Shown: positions 1 through 8,170 of the stretch, one piece after another
Position numbering within the stretch: the stretch's first letter is position 1
Layout: each line of letters starts with the position of its first letter
Assembly (NCBI RefSeq): GCF_023702225.1
Contig: NZ_JAMQCO010000006.1
Coordinates: 228,550-292,549 of the forward strand
From: Aureimonas altamirensis
Lineage (GTDB): Bacteria; Pseudomonadota; Alphaproteobacteria; Rhizobiales; Rhizobiaceae
Direction of reading: 5' to 3'
Length of the DNA stretch: 64,000 nucleotides
Notes under the pieces: generated by a model
What the model was told of the DNA's origin: nothing
The model's database searches: none
What the model saw: only the letters and a program-made list of their open reading frames with translations
Program-made: the position numbers and the translations under genes

Positions 1-83
1 CGTCTTCACGCAGGCAAATTTCCCGCGCTATTGAGCGCCACGGAAGCTGCGGCCGCACGTCCCACGCCGCGCGGCCGCGCCCA

Positions 84-1049
84 TCAGAAATCGACTTCGA
101 TGGCTGAACCCCGCCGGACGGCAATCTCCACGACTGCAGAGGCGACCGCCAGATCCTGCAGGCCGACACCGGTGCCGTCGAAAAGGGTTATCTCTTCCGC
201 AGACCGCCGGCCGGCATGCATCCCCGTCACCACCTGCCCGATCTCCACGATCGACGCTGCATCCTTGAGCCCGGCGGCCACTGCGTGCTGGCTTTCGCCC
301 AGGGTCACCGCCTGCGCCACCTCGTCGGTGAACACGCTTGCGCTGCCGACCAGTTCCGCTTCCACCTCCTGCTTGCCCACGGTGTCGGTACCCATGCAGG
401 CGATATGCGTGCCGGGCCGCACCTGCGCCGCCTTCAGGATCGGCGCAAAGGACGAGGTGATGGTGATGATGACGTCCGCCTGGGCGCCGAGCCCGTCCAG
501 ATCGACGCGCTCGAACGGCAGGCCGCGCCGGGACGCGACATCTTCCAGCTTCGTCAGCATGTCCGGCTCCACATTCCAGCCGACGATCTTCTCGAAGGGG
601 CGTTGCTCCAGCGCCGCTTCCAACTGGAACGTCGACTGGTGTCCTGCACCGACGATGCCCAGCACACGGGAATCCGCGCGCGCCAGATATTTGATGGAAA
701 TGGCCGACGCGGCCGCCGTGCGCAGGGCCGTCAACAGGTTGCCGCCGACGATGGCGCGGCACCGGCCGGTATCGGCGTCGAACAGGAAGACGGTCGACTG
801 GTGGTTCGTCAGGCCCTGGGAAAGGTTGCCCGGCCAGAAGCCGCCCGATTTAAGGCCGAGAGCCAGGCTTTCGGCATCGAAGCCGGACTTGAAGCCGTAG
901 AGGGCTTCGGCATGGCCGAGCGCCTCGCGCACGACCGGAAAGTTGCGCGCCGTGCGCCGCGCCATGGAAGCGAAGACGCCCTCCACGGCCTTGAAGCAGT
1001 CTGCCGGCCCGATGAGGCCGGCAATGTCGCGTTCGGGTACGATGATCAA
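84..1049 (-). CDS. bhcD: Iminosuccinate reductase BhcD (ornithine cyclodeaminase/mu-crystallin family)
   Basis: This 321-residue protein has the ornithine cyclodeaminase/mu-crystallin fold, seen in the Rossmann segment VLGIVGAGHQ and in VIITITSS and GTHIACMGTD. Alone it would be called an ornithine cyclodeaminase, but it is the last gene of a four-gene set matching the beta-hydroxyaspartate cycle operon, where this family member reduces iminosuccinate to L-aspartate with NADH. The function is inferred from that context. The start is a TTG at 1049 preceded by GGAG eight bases upstream, giving an N-terminus that begins IIVPERD. The reading frame stays open further upstream but there it runs through bhcC. 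It follows bhcC by 14 bases, so co-transcription is expected. The alternative, a true ornithine cyclodeaminase or alanine dehydrogenase, is less likely. Confidence 0.85.
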   Translation of the reverse strand: MIIVPERDIAGLIGPADCFKAVEGVFASMARRTARNFPVVREALGHAEALYGFKSGFDAESLALGLKSGGFWPGNLSQGLTNHQSTVFLFDADTGRCRAIVGGNLLTALRTAAASAISIKYLARADSRVLGIVGAGHQSTFQLEAALEQRPFEKIVGWNVEPDMLTKLEDVASRRGLPFERVDLDGLGAQADVIITITSSFAPILKAAQVRPGTHIACMGTDTVGKQEVEAELVGSASVFTDEVAQAVTLGESQHAVAAGLKDAASIVEIGQVVTGMHAGRRSAEEITLFDGTGVGLQDLAVASAVVEIAVRRGSAIEVDF

Positions 1050-1063
1050 TTCGAGTGCTCCGC

Positions 1064-2227
1064 TCAATAGGCCTTGCCGCGCGCCGAGACAGGCCACACG
1101 GTTTCGACGACGCCGTTGCGCACGCCGACATACCAGTCGTGGACATTGCAGGTGGGGTCGCAATGGCCGGGCACGAGCTTCAGTTTTTCGTTTATCTTCA
1201 AGACGCCGTGCGGATCTTCGATGACGCCATGCTCGTCCGAGCATTTGACGTATTTCACATCGTCGCGCCCGTAGATGAACGGCAATCCGGAATCCACCGA
1301 TTGCGCCTTCAGGCCGGCATCGCAAATGGCCTTGTCGGGCTTGGCGTGGCTCATCACGCTGGTCAGGATGAAGAGCGCGTTTTGCCATTCGCCCTTGTCG
1401 ATGCGCTGTCCATCCTTGTCGTGAATGCGCCCGTAGTCTGCGTCCATGAAGGCATAGCTGCCGCACTGCAGCTCGTTATACAGGTTCGAGTTGCTTTCGA
1501 AATAATAGCTGCCCGTGCCGCCGCCGCTGACGATTTCCGGGTCCAGCCCTTCCGCCTTGAGGGCTTCCACCGCGTCGCGCACCTGTGCGATGGCGGCGTC
1601 CAGCTTGGCCTTGCGCTCCGCAAAGCTGTCGATGTGCTGCATGGCGCCCTGATAGGCCTGTATGCCGGTAAAGCGCAGGCCGGGCGCCGCGGCGATGGCG
1701 CGCGCGATCTCCAGGACCGCCGGGGTCGTGGTGACGCCGCAGCGCCCTGCCCCGCAATCGATCTCGATGAAGCAATCCAGAACGGTGCCGTTGCGCTGTG
1801 CCGCCTCTGACAGGTCGGCGACATTGGCGACATCGTCGACGCAGACGATGACGCGGCCGCCGTGCAGCGGCAGGCGTGCCAGCCGTTCGATCTTGGCCGG
1901 ATCGCGCACCTGGTTGGAGACGAGCACATCCCTGATGCCGGCCCGCACGAAGACTTCCGCTTCCGAAACCTTCTGGCAGCAGACGCCGATGGCGCCGCCC
2001 AGCTCCTGCTGCAGGCGCAGCACGTCGACGGACTTGTGCATCTTGCCATGCGCGCGATGCGCCATGCCGTGCGCCTTGGCGTAGTCGCCCATCTTGCGGA
2101 TGTTGGCCTCCAGCGCGTCGAGGTCCAGGATCAGGCAGGGTGTCTGGATCTCATCCGCACTCATGCCCGGCAAGGCGGGAATGTCGTAACCGACCTCGAG
2201 GCCGGCGAATTTCGTTTCCGTATCCAT
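1064..2227 (-). CDS. bhcC: beta-hydroxyaspartate aldolase BhcC (D-threonine aldolase/DSD1 family)
   Basis: This 387-residue PLP enzyme belongs to the alanine racemase N-terminal/D-threonine aldolase family. Near residues 58-65 it carries RAHGKMHK, in which Lys62 is the expected Schiff-base lysine. The C-terminal half contains conserved His/Cys metal-site residues around PGHCDPTCNVHDW. In the beta-hydroxyaspartate cycle BhcC condenses glycine and glyoxylate to (2R,3S)-beta-hydroxyaspartate. The ATG at 2227 is chosen because GAGGAGAG lies just upstream; the frame is open 57 bases further but without a comparable ribosome site. It starts 10 bases after the bhcB stop. Assignment to BhcC rather than a generic D-threonine aldolase rests on the bhcR-ABCD context. 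Confidence 0.9.
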   Translation of the reverse strand: MDTETKFAGLEVGYDIPALPGMSADEIQTPCLILDLDALEANIRKMGDYAKAHGMAHRAHGKMHKSVDVLRLQQELGGAIGVCCQKVSEAEVFVRAGIRDVLVSNQVRDPAKIERLARLPLHGGRVIVCVDDVANVADLSEAAQRNGTVLDCFIEIDCGAGRCGVTTTPAVLEIARAIAAAPGLRFTGIQAYQGAMQHIDSFAERKAKLDAAIAQVRDAVEALKAEGLDPEIVSGGGTGSYYFESNSNLYNELQCGSYAFMDADYGRIHDKDGQRIDKGEWQNALFILTSVMSHAKPDKAICDAGLKAQSVDSGLPFIYGRDDVKYVKCSDEHGVIEDPHGVLKINEKLKLVPGHCDPTCNVHDWYVGVRNGVVETVWPVSARGKAY

Positions 2228-2237
2228 GGGTCTCTCC

Positions 2238-3200
2238 TCAGTGCGCGTTCGGCTGGTTCCATGGCAGCCTGTCGAGATCGACATTGCCGCCAGTGATCAC
2301 GACGCCGACACGCTGGCCAGCGAAAAGCTCTCGGTTCTTCAGTATGGCTGCCAATGGCACGGCGCTGGAAGGCTCCATGACGATCTTCAGCCGTTTCCAG
2401 ATCAGCTTCATGGCATCGACGATCTCCGTCTCGGTGACGGTGAGGATATCGGTGACGTTGCGGCTGACGAAGTGCCAGGTCAGATCCTTCAGCGGCACCT
2501 TCAACCCGTCGGCGATGGTTTCCGGCGCGTCGTCGGCGATGATGTGTCCGGCCTTGAAGCTTCGGTAGGCGTCGTCGGCCTGCTCCGGTTCGGCGGCATA
2601 GATGCGGATCTGCGGGGCCAGCGTGGACAGGGTCAGGCAGGTGCCGGACACCATGCCGCCGCCGCCGATGGGCGCGATGACGGCGTCGAGCCCGTCGACC
2701 TGTTCGTTGAGTTCCAGTGCGCAGGTGCCCTGGCCGGCGATGACGCGCGGATCGTTGTAGGGGTGGACGAACTCGGCCCCCGTACGCGCCACGACCTCGG
2801 CGAAGACGGCCTCGCGCGAGCTGGTCGACGGTTCGCACTCCACTACCTCGGCGCCGTAGCCGCGCACGGCATCCTTCTTGGCCTGTGGCGCGGTGCGCGG
2901 CATGACGACGGTGCACGGGATACCCCGCCGCCCGGCTGCATAGGCCAGGCATGTGCCATGGTTGCCGGACGAGTGGGTCGCAACGCCGCGCGCCGCCTGT
3001 CCGTCGCTGAGGCCGAACACGGCATTGGATGCGCCGCGTGCCTTGAAGGCCCCGGCCTTCTGCATGTTCTCGCACTTGAAGAAAAGGCTGGCGCCGGCCA
3101 GGCCGTCGATATGCTGCGATGTCAGGACCGGCGTCCGATGAATGTAGGGTGCGATACGCTCGCGCGCGGCGAGCATGTCACGATAGCTGGGTATGGTCAT
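2238..3200 (-). CDS. bhcB: beta-hydroxyaspartate dehydratase BhcB (serine/threonine dehydratase family)
   Basis: This 320-residue fold-type II PLP protein has the PLP-lysine motif near residues 50-57 (GAFKARGA, Lys53), the substrate-loop SSGNHG, and the phosphate-binding glycine loop PIGGGGMVSG. These are the hallmarks of the threonine dehydratase/serine racemase family. In this operon its expected role is to dehydrate beta-hydroxyaspartate to iminosuccinate, which BhcD reduces. The ATG at 3200 follows the bhcA stop by 14 bases, and the next gene bhcC begins 10 bases after its stop. A plain threonine dehydratase is possible on sequence alone; the four-gene order makes BhcB much more likely. 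Confidence 0.9.
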   Translation of the reverse strand: MTIPSYRDMLAARERIAPYIHRTPVLTSQHIDGLAGASLFFKCENMQKAGAFKARGASNAVFGLSDGQAARGVATHSSGNHGTCLAYAAGRRGIPCTVVMPRTAPQAKKDAVRGYGAEVVECEPSTSSREAVFAEVVARTGAEFVHPYNDPRVIAGQGTCALELNEQVDGLDAVIAPIGGGGMVSGTCLTLSTLAPQIRIYAAEPEQADDAYRSFKAGHIIADDAPETIADGLKVPLKDLTWHFVSRNVTDILTVTETEIVDAMKLIWKRLKIVMEPSSAVPLAAILKNRELFAGQRVGVVITGGNVDLDRLPWNQPNAH

Positions 3201-3214
3201 TCTTCTGTTCCCCG

Positions 3215-4405
3215 TCAGGCGGCGAGCCGGTCTTCGGCGGTTTGCGTGCTGCGATAATGCTCCTGTGCGGCGGCGACCCCGCTGCCCAGCGTAACGGGCA
3301 ATCCAAGATCGGCCATCGCCATCTCGGCCGTAGCTATGCCGGACAGGGCCATGACGTCGCTGAGGCTGCCGAGATGCCCGATACGGAACAGCCTGCCCGA
3401 TACTTCGCCGAGCCCGACGCCGAAGGCGACGTCGTATTTGGCGCTGGCATGGGCCACCAGCCGCGTCGCGTCGAAGCCCTGCGGCGTCATGACGGCGGTG
3501 ACGGTATCGGAGGCGATCTCCGGCCGCCTGGCGCAAAGCGGCATCGCCCAGGCCCTTGCCGCCGCGCGCACACCTTCGGCGATCCGTCGATGCCGGGCAT
3601 AGACGTTGTCGAGCCCCTCCGTCAGCAACAACTCGGTCGCCAGCTTCAGGCCGTTCAGCAGGCCGACACTGGGTGTATAGGGATAGGCGCCGTCGGCGTA
3701 GCGCGCGCGCATGTCGGCGATATCGAAGAAGGTGCGCGGCAATTTCGCATCCGTCATCGCGTCCATCGCACGTTGCGAACAGGCGACTATGGCAAGGCCA
3801 ACGGGCAGCATGAAGCCCTTCTGCGAGCCGGTGACGGCGATATCGACACCCCATTCGTCCATCCGGAAGTCCATGGATGCGATGGAACTCACCCCATCGA
3901 CGAAAAGCATCGCCGGATGACCGGCGGCGTCCAGCGCACGCCGAACGGCGGCGATGTCCGAGCGAACGCCGGTGGCCGTCTCATTGTGCGTGGCAAGAAC
4001 GGCCTTGATGCGATGCTGCCTGTCGGCGCGCAAGCGTGCCTCGTAGGCCTCGACCGGCAGGGCGTTGCCCCAGGACTCTTCCACCAGCTCGACCTCGAGG
4101 CCGTGGCGGCGACACATGTCGATCCAACGATGGCTGAACATGCCGTAGCGGGCCGCCAGCACCGTGTCGCCGGGGCTGAGCGTGTTGGTGATCGCCGTCT
4201 CCCAGCCGCCGGTTCCGGTAGACGGAAACACGAAGACTTCGGCCGAGGCGCCCCTGATGACCTTTCGCACACCGGCAAGCGCCGGGTGCAGGATTTCGGC
4301 GAAGCGCGGCGACCGATGGTCGAGCGTCGGCATATCCGCTGCACGGCGCAGCACTTCCGGCATGTTGGTCGGGCCGGGTATGAAAACGGGGTTCTGCATG
4401 TACAT
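3215..4405 (-). CDS. bhcA: Aspartate-glyoxylate aminotransferase BhcA (class V aminotransferase)
   Basis: This 396-residue class V PLP aminotransferase resembles the alanine-glyoxylate/serine-glyoxylate enzymes. The N-terminal PGPTNMPE, the FVDGVSS segment (Asp170) and the lysine motif GSQKGFM (Lys196) are all visible. In the beta-hydroxyaspartate cycle BhcA moves the amino group from aspartate to glyoxylate, giving oxaloacetate and glycine. It is the first gene of the operon, transcribed away from bhcR. The ATG at 4405 has GGAGG ten bases upstream; a second in-frame ATG six bases later is less well placed, and the frame upstream is open but lacks a ribosome site. A serine-glyoxylate aminotransferase of the serine cycle is the main alternative, but no other serine-cycle genes are present. 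Confidence 0.9.
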   Translation of the reverse strand: MYMQNPVFIPGPTNMPEVLRRAADMPTLDHRSPRFAEILHPALAGVRKVIRGASAEVFVFPSTGTGGWETAITNTLSPGDTVLAARYGMFSHRWIDMCRRHGLEVELVEESWGNALPVEAYEARLRADRQHRIKAVLATHNETATGVRSDIAAVRRALDAAGHPAMLFVDGVSSIASMDFRMDEWGVDIAVTGSQKGFMLPVGLAIVACSQRAMDAMTDAKLPRTFFDIADMRARYADGAYPYTPSVGLLNGLKLATELLLTEGLDNVYARHRRIAEGVRAAARAWAMPLCARRPEIASDTVTAVMTPQGFDATRLVAHASAKYDVAFGVGLGEVSGRLFRIGHLGSLSDVMALSGIATAEMAMADLGLPVTLGSGVAAAQEHYRSTQTAEDRLAA

Positions 4406-4456
4406 CGGCAAACGCCCTCCTCGACGATGCATGAAGCCTAACACCCAGGATCGACG

Positions 4457-4485
4457 TTGGAAATTTTCTTGAAAAATATTTTCAT
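4457..4485. promoter_or_regulatory. Candidate BhcR operator between bhcA and bhcR
   Basis: The divergent bhcA-bhcR intergenic region (4406-4552) contains an AT-rich stretch unlike the surrounding GC-rich DNA. Two near-palindromes sit side by side, GGAAATTTTC and GAAAAATATTTTC, and each reads almost the same on both strands. IclR-family regulators typically bind such AT-rich inverted repeats in the shared divergent promoter, so this is the most likely BhcR site. It is predicted only from symmetry and position. Confidence 0.5.
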
Positions 4486-4552
4486 TTACGTCAGTCCGAG
4501 AATTTATTAAGCATTATCAGTTGGTTGTAATTTTTCAGCGCCGGGGGCGGCA

Positions 4553-5362
4553 ATGCCGGGTGAAATCAGGAAGCGCGGTCGACCGAAGGCCTTCAACGAG
4601 CCTGAGGGGGAAACGCGCGTCAAGGCGGTCGACCGCGCGCTCGATGTCCTGGATGCGATCGCGGCATCCGACGGCATCAGCCTCAGCCGTCTGGCCGGCG
4701 CGTTGGACGAGTCCGTCGCAACCATCCATCGCGTGCTCGGAACGCTGGAGCGACGCGACTTCGTGGAATGCGGCACGGAGGATCAGCTTTGGCGCGTGGG
4801 GAGCGGCGCCTTCCGGCTCGGCTCGTCGTACCTGCGCCGCACAAGCGTGGTGGAGCAGAGCCGCCCGGCGCTTCACCAGTTGATGCAGGTCTGCGGCGAA
4901 ACCGCAAATCTCGGAGTGGAGAAAGAGGGCTTTGTGCTGTTCCTCAGCCAGGTGGAAACGCATGAGGCGATCCGCGCCTTCTTTCCGCCGGGGACGCTGT
5001 CTCCGTTGCATGCGTCCGGTATCGGCAAGGCGCTGTTGTCCACCTACGACGCGCCGCGCTTCGAGTCATTCTGCGCCATGGCGCCCATGGCGCGCTTTAC
5101 CGCGAAGACGTTGACGAAAGCCGAGGATCTGGCCCGCGACATCACGCTGACGCGGCAGCGCGGATTTGCCGTTGACGACGAGGAGAAATCGCCCGGCATG
5201 CGCTGCGTTGCCGCGCCGATCCGCAACCATCACGGCGAAGCCGTTGCCGGCATCTCCGTATCCGGGCCGACGCACCGCATGGGCGCGGAGCGCCTGGATC
5301 ACATCGGAGCCCATGTGAAAGCCGCCGCGACAGAGGTGTCGCGGCGGCTCGGTCATGCCTGA
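4553..5362 (+). CDS. bhcR: IclR-family regulator BhcR of the beta-hydroxyaspartate cycle
   Basis: This 269-residue IclR-family regulator has an N-terminal winged helix-turn-helix (about residues 22-85, including SLSRLAGALDESVATIHRV) and a C-terminal effector-binding domain (about 95-265, with LHASGIGKALLS and the KSPGMRCVAAPI core). It is transcribed divergently from bhcABCD, the arrangement known for BhcR, a glyoxylate-responsive regulator of the cycle. The ATG at 4553 is used; the preceding bases (cgggggcggca) give a purine-rich if imperfect ribosome site. It is followed after 12 bases by the convergent end of puuD, so the two genes share a very short 3' region. Confidence 0.88.
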   Translation: MPGEIRKRGRPKAFNEPEGETRVKAVDRALDVLDAIAASDGISLSRLAGALDESVATIHRVLGTLERRDFVECGTEDQLWRVGSGAFRLGSSYLRRTSVVEQSRPALHQLMQVCGETANLGVEKEGFVLFLSQVETHEAIRAFFPPGTLSPLHASGIGKALLSTYDAPRFESFCAMAPMARFTAKTLTKAEDLARDITLTRQRGFAVDDEEKSPGMRCVAAPIRNHHGEAVAGISVSGPTHRMGAERLDHIGAHVKAAATEVSRRLGHA

Positions 5363-5374
5363 TCTTGTGGGGTG

Positions 5375-6586
5375 TCAGCTACCTTCGTACCAGGCTACGA
5401 GGCGCTGACGCTCTTCCGGCGTCATGGCGGTGATGTTGCCCGGCGGCATGGCATGGCTGCGCCCGGCCTGCACGTAGATTTCCCGTGCATGCTCGGCGAT
5501 CGCTTCGCCGCTGTCGAGCAGCACGCCCTTGGGCGCGCGATGGACGCCCTCCCACACCGGTTCTGCGGCGTGGCACATGGAGCAGCGTCCCATGACCGTC
5601 GTCCTGACGGTGTCGAACTCGCCGGAGGCCATCAGCGTTTCGGCCCGCGCCGACACCCTCTCCTGTCCGGTCAGGATCGACGGCGCGGTCGACAGCCACA
5701 TGATGACGATGAACAGCACGGCGGAAGCGCACCAGGTCCAGTGCGGTTTGGCACCGGTGGCGTGCATCGTGTTGAAATAGTGCCTGATCAGGACGCCGAT
5801 GATGAAGACGAGCGAAGCGATGACCCAGTTGAATTCCGTGCCGTATGCCAGCGGATAGTGGTTCGACAGCATCAGGAAGATGACGGGCAGCGTCAGGTAG
5901 TTGTTGTGCGTGGAACGCTGCTTTGCGATGCGGCCGTATTTCGGGTCCGGCTTGCGGCCCGCCTTCAGGTCGGCCACCACGATCTTCTGGTTCGGGATGA
6001 TAATCAGGAAGACGTTGGCCGACATGATCGTCGCGGTGAACGCGCCGAGATGCAGCAGCGCGGCCCGCCCGGTGAACAGATGTGTGTAGCCGTAGGCGAC
6101 GCAGACCACGACCGCGTAGAGCAGCAGCATCAGTGCCGTGTCGTGCCGCCCCAGCGGGGATTTGCAGAGCTGGTCGTAGATCACCCAGCCGAGCGCCAGC
6201 GATCCCATCGAGATGAGGATCGCGACGGGCACCGAGACGTCCAGCACGTTGCGGTCGATCAGGAACAGGTCGGCCCCGGTGTAGTAGACCACGGCCAGCA
6301 GGAAGAAGCCCGACAGCCAGGTGGCGTAGCTTTCCCATTTGAACCATGTCAGGTGCTCCGGCAGGTTGGCAGGGGCCACCAGATACTTCTGGATGTGGTA
6401 GAAGCCGCCGCCATGCACCTGCCACTCCTCGCCGTAGGCGCCCACCGGAAGGCCTTCGCGCTTGCGCAGCCCGAGATCCAGGGCGATGAAGTAGAAGGAC
6501 GAGCCGATCCAGGCGATGGCCGTCACCACGTGAAGCCATCGGGCGGCGAAGGCCAACCATTCCCAGAAGATCGCGAATTCGTACAC
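5375..6586 (-). CDS. puuD: Membrane-bound urate oxidase (urate hydroxylase) PuuD
   Basis: This 403-residue protein has about eight or nine hydrophobic segments followed by a C-terminal cytochrome c domain with the haem motif CSMCH at about residues 335-339 and a methionine-ligand region near SHAMPPGN. The first membrane segment contains RWLHVVTAIAWIGSSFYF, typical of the PuuD family, which converts urate to 5-hydroxyisourate in the inner membrane and passes electrons to the respiratory chain rather than to oxygen. A GTG at 6586 is taken as start because GAGAGGGG precedes it and the protein then begins VYEF, as family members do; an ATG at 6613 is the alternative. HIU hydrolase and the allantoinase/OHCU decarboxylase fusion lie close by. 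Confidence 0.9.
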   Translation of the reverse strand: MYEFAIFWEWLAFAARWLHVVTAIAWIGSSFYFIALDLGLRKREGLPVGAYGEEWQVHGGGFYHIQKYLVAPANLPEHLTWFKWESYATWLSGFFLLAVVYYTGADLFLIDRNVLDVSVPVAILISMGSLALGWVIYDQLCKSPLGRHDTALMLLLYAVVVCVAYGYTHLFTGRAALLHLGAFTATIMSANVFLIIIPNQKIVVADLKAGRKPDPKYGRIAKQRSTHNNYLTLPVIFLMLSNHYPLAYGTEFNWVIASLVFIIGVLIRHYFNTMHATGAKPHWTWCASAVLFIVIMWLSTAPSILTGQERVSARAETLMASGEFDTVRTTVMGRCSMCHAAEPVWEGVHRAPKGVLLDSGEAIAEHAREIYVQAGRSHAMPPGNITAMTPEERQRLVAWYEGS

Positions 6587-6656
6587 AGGCACCCCCTCTC
6601 GGCTAGGACGCACACTCTACGCCGTCGTCCCGTCAACGAAATCATGCCGCATTCGG

Positions 6657-6678
6657 GATGACTTTCAAACGAAAGACG
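6657..6678. promoter_or_regulatory. Shared purine-regulon motif GACTTTCAAA, site 1
   Basis: GACTTTCAAA occurs in the 135-base divergent region between puuD (minus) and a LysR gene (plus). Here it forms an inverted repeat, CTTTC-AAAC-GAAAG. The same ten bases recur upstream of the hiuH/puuE divergent pair and upstream of the permease gene, so this is a candidate binding site of one of the two LysR regulators. The regulator is not established. Confidence 0.5.
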
Positions 6679-6721
6679 AAAATGATAGCGGCCAAGTCTG
6701 CATGAGGGAGGAACGTGCCGG

Positions 6722-7648
6722 ATGATCTATCTCGACAATGTCGCCGTCTTCGTCCGCGTCGTGGAACTGGGAACGCTGTCTGCCGCCGGACGAGACCTGC
6801 GCATCTCACCGGCCGTCGCTTCCCACAGGATCAAGGAGCTCGAGAAGCATCTGGGCGTACGCCTCTTCAACCGCACGACCCGGCAGGTCAGCCCGACCGA
6901 GCATGGCCGCGCCTTTTATGACGGAGCCAAGAAGGTTCTGGATGCGGTCGCCGAGGCGGAGGCCAACGTGGCTTCGCTGTCCGACCAGCCGCGCGGCGTG
7001 ATCAGGGTAACGGCCCCGCTGGGATTCGGCCGCCGGTTCATTGCCTCCGGCATCCCCGAATTCCATGATCGCTTTCCGCAGATCGAGGTGCGGCTGCGCC
7101 TGTCGGACCACAATGTGGATATGATGAAGGAGGGCATCGACCTCGCCTTCCGGCTTGGCCTCATGGAGGATTCGAGCCTGCGGATGCGCGGCATACTGGA
7201 GTGCGAGCGCCTGCTCGTCTCATCGCCCGATTACCTGGCGCGCAAGGGGGTGCCCGACAGGCCAGCCGCGCTGGTTGCCGACGGGCACGAATGCCTGCTG
7301 CTCCGCTTTCCCGGATCGCGCGAATTCTTCTGGACGCTGCACGGGCCCGACGGCCCGGAGAAGGTGGAGGTGAGCGGGCCGTTCGATTCGGACGACGGCG
7401 ACGTGCTGACCGACTGGGCGCTGGCCGGGCGCGGCATCGCGATGAAGCCTCGTTTCGAGGTGGAGGCCCATCTGCGCTCCGGCCGGCTGTGCGCGGTTCT
7501 GCCGGCGGCCCCGCCGCCGCCCGTGCAGCTTGCGGCGGTCTATCCGCATCGCAAGTTCCAGGACCCCAAGTTGCGGCTGTTTCTGGATTTCATGGTGGCG
7601 CGCTGCCAGCGCCTGGTGCGCGATGCGCTGGCCCCGGCGCAGGAGTAA
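6722..7648 (+). CDS. LysR-family transcriptional regulator of the purine/ureide cluster
   Basis: This 308-residue LysR regulator has an N-terminal winged helix-turn-helix (about residues 1-60: VRVVELGTLSAAGRDLRISP, then LGVRLFNRTTR) and a periplasmic-binding-like effector domain from about residue 90. It is divergent from puuD and lies between puuD and hiuH, so it probably controls urate catabolism. GGAGG precedes the ATG at 6722; a GTG six bases earlier is out-competed by that spacing. It is clearly related to the LysR encoded at 19889 beside xdhA: both share the ArgThrThrArg wing and the C-terminal PHR/PHS...PKL segment, suggesting duplication. Its effector is unknown; urate or an allantoin intermediate is a guess from context. 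Confidence 0.9.
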   Translation: MIYLDNVAVFVRVVELGTLSAAGRDLRISPAVASHRIKELEKHLGVRLFNRTTRQVSPTEHGRAFYDGAKKVLDAVAEAEANVASLSDQPRGVIRVTAPLGFGRRFIASGIPEFHDRFPQIEVRLRLSDHNVDMMKEGIDLAFRLGLMEDSSLRMRGILECERLLVSSPDYLARKGVPDRPAALVADGHECLLLRFPGSREFFWTLHGPDGPEKVEVSGPFDSDDGDVLTDWALAGRGIAMKPRFEVEAHLRSGRLCAVLPAAPPPPVQLAAVYPHRKFQDPKLRLFLDFMVARCQRLVRDALAPAQE

Positions 7649-7652
7649 GCCG

Positions 7653-8015
7653 TCAACTGCCCCGGTAGGTGGCGTAGCTGAACGGAGAGATCAGCAGCGG
7701 CACGTGGTAATGGGCCGCCTCCGCCATGCCGAAGCGGATCGGCACCAGATCCAGGAAAAGCGGCTCCGCAAGACCCGGCGCGGTCCGCCGCAGGTAATCG
7801 CCGGCATGGAAGAGCAGCTCGTACGCGCCGGCGGCAAAATCGGCGCCGGCCAGGATGGGCCCGTCGCATCGGCCATCATCATTGGTGACGACCGTCTTCA
7901 GGTGGACGCGGCGATCCCCGTCCAGCCGGAACAGGTCTATGCCCATGCCGGCGGCCGGACGTCCGGTCGCCGTATCCAGCACATGCGTCGTCAACCGTCC
8001 TGTCGTATCGGCCAT
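7653..8015 (-). CDS. uraH: 5-hydroxyisourate hydrolase (transthyretin-like)
   Basis: This 120-residue protein is of normal length for HIU hydrolases. It begins with the conserved [14 protein letters not shown] segment and ends in the signature YRGS tetrapeptide; the catalytic histidine near residue 10, the HVP segment ([20 protein letters not shown]) and nearby arginines are present. It hydrolyses 5-hydroxyisourate, the PuuD product, to OHCU, which the UraD domain of the neighbouring fusion then decarboxylates. The ATG at 8015 follows GAGGGAG. It is divergent from the puuE-uraD gene and ends four bases from the stop of the upstream LysR gene. Confidence 0.93.
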   Translation of the reverse strand: MADTTGRLTTHVLDTATGRPAAGMGIDLFRLDGDRRVHLKTVVTNDDGRCDGPILAGADFAAGAYELLFHAGDYLRRTAPGLAEPLFLDLVPIRFGMAEAAHYHVPLLISPFSYATYRGS

Positions 8016-8088
8016 GGGACTCCCTCTTTTCTGACCCGCGTCGGGCAACCTAGCGCCGGAACCGGTACGCCATGGATGCCGGGCGGCA

Positions 8089-8103
8089 GTAAAGACTTTC
8101 AAA
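8089..8103. promoter_or_regulatory. Shared purine-regulon motif GTAAAGACTTTCAAA, site 2
   Basis: This 15-base sequence lies in the 155-base divergent region between uraH and puuE-uraD, 67 bases upstream of the puuE start codon. The identical 15 bases occur at 11550-11564. It contains the odd-length palindrome AAAGACTTT. Position and exact repetition suggest an operator or activator site. Confidence 0.5.
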
Positions 8104-8170
8104 TACACGGGGGTGAATGCAACCGGCCGCGCTATTCTAACCTCGATTCCCGTGGAATGGAGAGGACGAT

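Noticed and set aside
84..1466. A long bhcD frame of 460 codons
   Set aside because: The extra N-terminal part runs through the bhcC coding region and has shadow composition; the TTG at 1049 with a ribosome site gives the normal family length.
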